Source of the DNA: Curtobacterium sp. VKM Ac-1393
GTDB lineage: Bacteria > Actinomycetota > Actinomycetes > Actinomycetales > Microbacteriaceae
Length of the DNA stretch: 64,000 nt
NCBI RefSeq assembly: GCF_015350995.1
Contig: NZ_JADKRW010000004.1
Span: forward strand, 404,126 to 468,125
Reading direction: 5' to 3'
Part shown: in pieces, positions 63,926 to 64,000 of the stretch
Position numbering within the stretch: the stretch's first letter is position 1
Layout: every line of letters starts with the position of its first letter
Made by a program: the position numbers and the translations under genes
The notes under the pieces: generated by a model
Told to the model about the DNA's origin: nothing
Database searches by the model: none
Seen by the model: only the letters and a program-made list of their open reading frames with translations

Positions 63926-64000
63926 TCAGCTGTCGAGCGCGATGACCCACACAACCAGTAGCGCACCCGCGACGACGAGCACTCCGATCCCTGACCAGAA
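63926..64000 (-). CDS. Partial membrane protein cut by the right edge
   Basis: The last 24 codons of a minus-strand gene: SGIGVLVVAGALLVVWVIAL preceded by FW and followed by DS and a stop. A single hydrophobic span is visible. A repeat-like sequence (GTCGACCGGCCATGGTC, 63911-63927) overlaps its stop codon, like repeats B, E and F. Confidence 0.5.
   Translation of the reverse strand, partial: FWSGIGVLVVAGALLVVWVIALDS

Overview
The window is very GC-rich chromosomal DNA of an actinobacterium, most likely Microbacteriaceae and close to Curtobacterium. That placement is an inference from gene content, codon use and the many leaderless genes with a TAnnnT box 6-8 bases before the start codon. I saw no rRNA, tRNA, CRISPR array, insertion sequence or prophage. 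The segment from 1 to about 56.1 kb reads as ordinary chromosome built from short operons, many of them an enzyme gene divergent from its regulator. From about 56.1 kb to the right edge the DNA is visibly less GC-rich and holds many small, mostly membrane or unknown genes beside a serine recombinase.

Layout. 0-5 kb: a cut M23 peptidase, a CNNM/CBS membrane protein, an MmyB-type regulator, a methyltransferase, and an FBP (EF-G-binding) gene with a leader that looks like a coupled-uORF attenuator. 5.4-8.5 kb: urate catabolism (fused OHCU decarboxylase/HIU hydrolase, uricase, NCS2 permease). 8.7-13.3 kb: two aldo/keto reductases, a Tat lipoprotein flavo-oxidase and a YdeI-like protein. 13.4-17.6 kb: a PadR-controlled ABC/FtsX exporter. 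17.6-20.2 kb: membrane proteins, and a DUF952 gene divergent from a TetR gene. 20.3-26.7 kb: a redox cluster (cupin-SDR operon, sugar dehydrogenase, two MmyB regulators, aldo/keto reductase divergent from a CMD-like protein). 26.7-27.3 kb: a toxin-antitoxin locus with a broken toxin. 27.4-35.3 kb: NAD-binding proteins, a matrixin protease, a fatty acid desaturase, two GAF-ANTAR proteins and an SDR/MerR pair. 35.4-42.8 kb: a glycan-use locus (sialidase, GH1-like hydrolase, sugar ABC importer, LacI). 42.9-49.4 kb: two MarR-enzyme pairs, RibD-like reductase, SDR, MntP. 49.5-52.1 kb: a TasA-like/SipW-like/LamG surface system. 52.2-56.1 kb: MarR, MOSC, two SMR exporters with TetR, and a GT39-type glycosyltransferase. 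56.1-64 kb: the accessory region.

Three dispersed sequence families stand out. A 34-44 bp perfect or near-perfect hairpin occurs ten times between genes from 2.4 to 49.5 kb and never in the accessory region; several copies carry paired, compensating base changes. An 18-bp motif lies at the same distance (34-35 bases from motif end to ATG) before all three MmyB regulator genes and before the cupin-SDR operon, with a variant between the CMD and aldo/keto reductase genes, so these genes probably form one regulon. In the accessory region a different ~18-21 bp element, centred on AGCCGATCGGCT, occurs at least eight times in both orientations between 58.3 and 62.8 kb, repeatedly overlapping or abutting stop codons of small genes; it delimits one-to-three-gene units next to the serine recombinase and is the best candidate here for an undescribed system.
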